64,000 nucleotides of DNA, taken from assembly GCF_016865365.1 (NCBI RefSeq), contig NZ_AP024469.1, positions 4,618,501 through 4,682,500 on the forward strand. Direction: 5' to 3'. This document shows positions 63,396 to 64,000 of the stretch, piece by piece. Below the pieces are notes generated by a model. It had not been told where the DNA came from. It saw only the letters and a list, made by a program, of their open reading frames with translations, and searched no databases. The first letter of the stretch is position 1. Every line of letters begins with the position of its first letter. The position numbers and the translations under genes were made by a program. The DNA is from Geobacter sp. SVR (lineage in GTDB: Bacteria; Desulfobacterota; Desulfuromonadia; Geobacterales; Pseudopelobacteraceae).

Positions 63396-64000
63396 GACTT
63401 TTGTTTGTGCTGCTTGTCATCCTGGGGGCCTCACCGGCCCTGGCCGAAGATGGTCGCTATGCCGATGTGATTGCCCGCGGCACCCGCCTGCCGAAACTGG
63501 CGGTTGAGGCACCCCACCGCCTCGGTCCTGCAGCGCCCCCTGAGATCGCCAAAGAGCTGAGTGACGTGGCGGTTTTCGACATGAATATGGCCGGCTTGGT
63601 CACCGCCGAAGGCAATGACCAGCCTGCCCGTTCAGCAGGGATATCCATGGCGGAGACCGACTTCCTGCCCTGGATGAACTATGATTTCCTGCTGCGCACC
63701 GCTTACGACAGTACCGGAGAGGATTTGACGGTCGAGTTCCGGCTGTACGACGTGGTCAACCGCACGCTGATGACCGCCAAGCGCTATCTCGGCAAAAAGA
63801 GGGACCTGCGCCGCTTTTCTCATGCCTTTGCCGACGAGATCATGCTGACCATGACCGGTGAGAAAGGCTGTTTCACCACCAGGATCGCCTTCGTCTCTAC
63901 CCAGACCCGCAACAAGGAAATCGCCATCATGGACTGGGACGGCCACAACCCGCTGCCGCTCACCAGAAACGGCTCAATCAATCTCAATCCTGATTTTTCT
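63392..64000 (+). CDS. tolB: TolB, 5' part only (cut by window end)
   Basis: The first 203 residues are present: signal peptide (MRLLFVLLVILGASPALA), then the N-terminal domain (YDFLLRTAYDSTGEDL, DLTVEFRLYDVVNRTLM) and the start of the beta-propeller (RIAFVSTQTRNKEIAIMDWD). TolB is the periplasmic partner of Pal. Its ATG overlaps the tolA stop as ATGA. Confidence 0.94.
   Translation, partial: MRLLFVLLVILGASPALAEDGRYADVIARGTRLPKLAVEAPHRLGPAAPPEIAKELSDVAVFDMNMAGLVTAEGNDQPARSAGISMAETDFLPWMNYDFLLRTAYDSTGEDLTVEFRLYDVVNRTLMTAKRYLGKKRDLRRFSHAFADEIMLTMTGEKGCFTTRIAFVSTQTRNKEIAIMDWDGHNPLPLTRNGSINLNPDFS

Overview
The window reads as chromosomal DNA (GC roughly 60 percent) of an anaerobic, metal-reducing-type delta-proteobacterium of the Geobacter/Pelobacter group (Geobacterales). 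Grounds: a nine-heme cytochrome c fused to membrane helices (CbcL-like) at the left edge, a rubredoxin and several ferredoxin-like iron-sulfur proteins, many small cysteine-rich proteins, and a Geobacter-like housekeeping order. The species assignment is inference. No rRNA, tRNA, CRISPR array, prophage or intact insertion sequence was recognised.

Layout. 1-3.3 kb: redox genes (multiheme cytochrome, class V aminotransferase, zinc-ribbon peptide, ferredoxin-rubredoxin pair). 3.3-9.2 kb: metallo-beta-lactamase hydrolase, coaBC, zinc-dependent phospholipase C-like protein, iron-sulfur uracil-DNA glycosylase, NlpC/P60 peptidase, a 31-residue membrane micro-ORF and an RNase Z-like hydrolase. 9.4-19 kb: diguanylate cyclase, dodecin, an RlmI-type methyltransferase with YaiI and a GGQ release-factor-like protein, glycogen phosphorylase and a sensorless chemotaxis receptor. 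19.2-24.1 kb: an ABC-F ATPase with a structured leader, greB, an IclR divergon, YaeQ and a cold-shock protein.

24.2-36.4 kb is one long minus-strand information-processing block. In transcription order it is smc, a roadblock protein, ftsY, zapB, zapA, a 0.4 kb non-coding gap (possible 6S RNA site), fthC, rny, a YmdB-like phosphoesterase, tyrS and a second ABC-F gene. It joins chromosome organisation, membrane targeting, division, one-carbon metabolism and RNA turnover, with several one- to few-base junctions.

36.6-57.3 kb is mixed and more accessory: thiamine-binding protein, a frameshifted membrane protein, a queuosine-salvage hydrolase, Nfu, aspartase, a zincless Fpg/Nei glycosylase, formaldehyde-dehydrogenase-like enzyme, an M23 protein with a changed catalytic His, an AT-rich trypsin-like lipoprotein that looks acquired, a divergent Lrp-ald pair, an isochorismatase-like hydrolase with a palindromic operator, a third ABC-F protein, a macrodomain protein, YgbA-type nitrosative-stress protein and a TlpA-like lipoprotein with an atypical active site. 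57.6-64 kb: MOSC protein, ftsK, a nitrilase-family amidase and the start of the tolQ-tolR-tolA-tolB envelope operon, cut by the window end.

No single large undescribed system is obvious. The leads most worth checking are the ABC-F leader, in which one segment can pair either with a terminator arm or with the ribosome binding site; the IclR / ribbon-helix-helix / orphan-IclR-domain locus with repeated operator-like sites; the roadblock protein coupled to ftsY; and the 31-residue membrane peptide.
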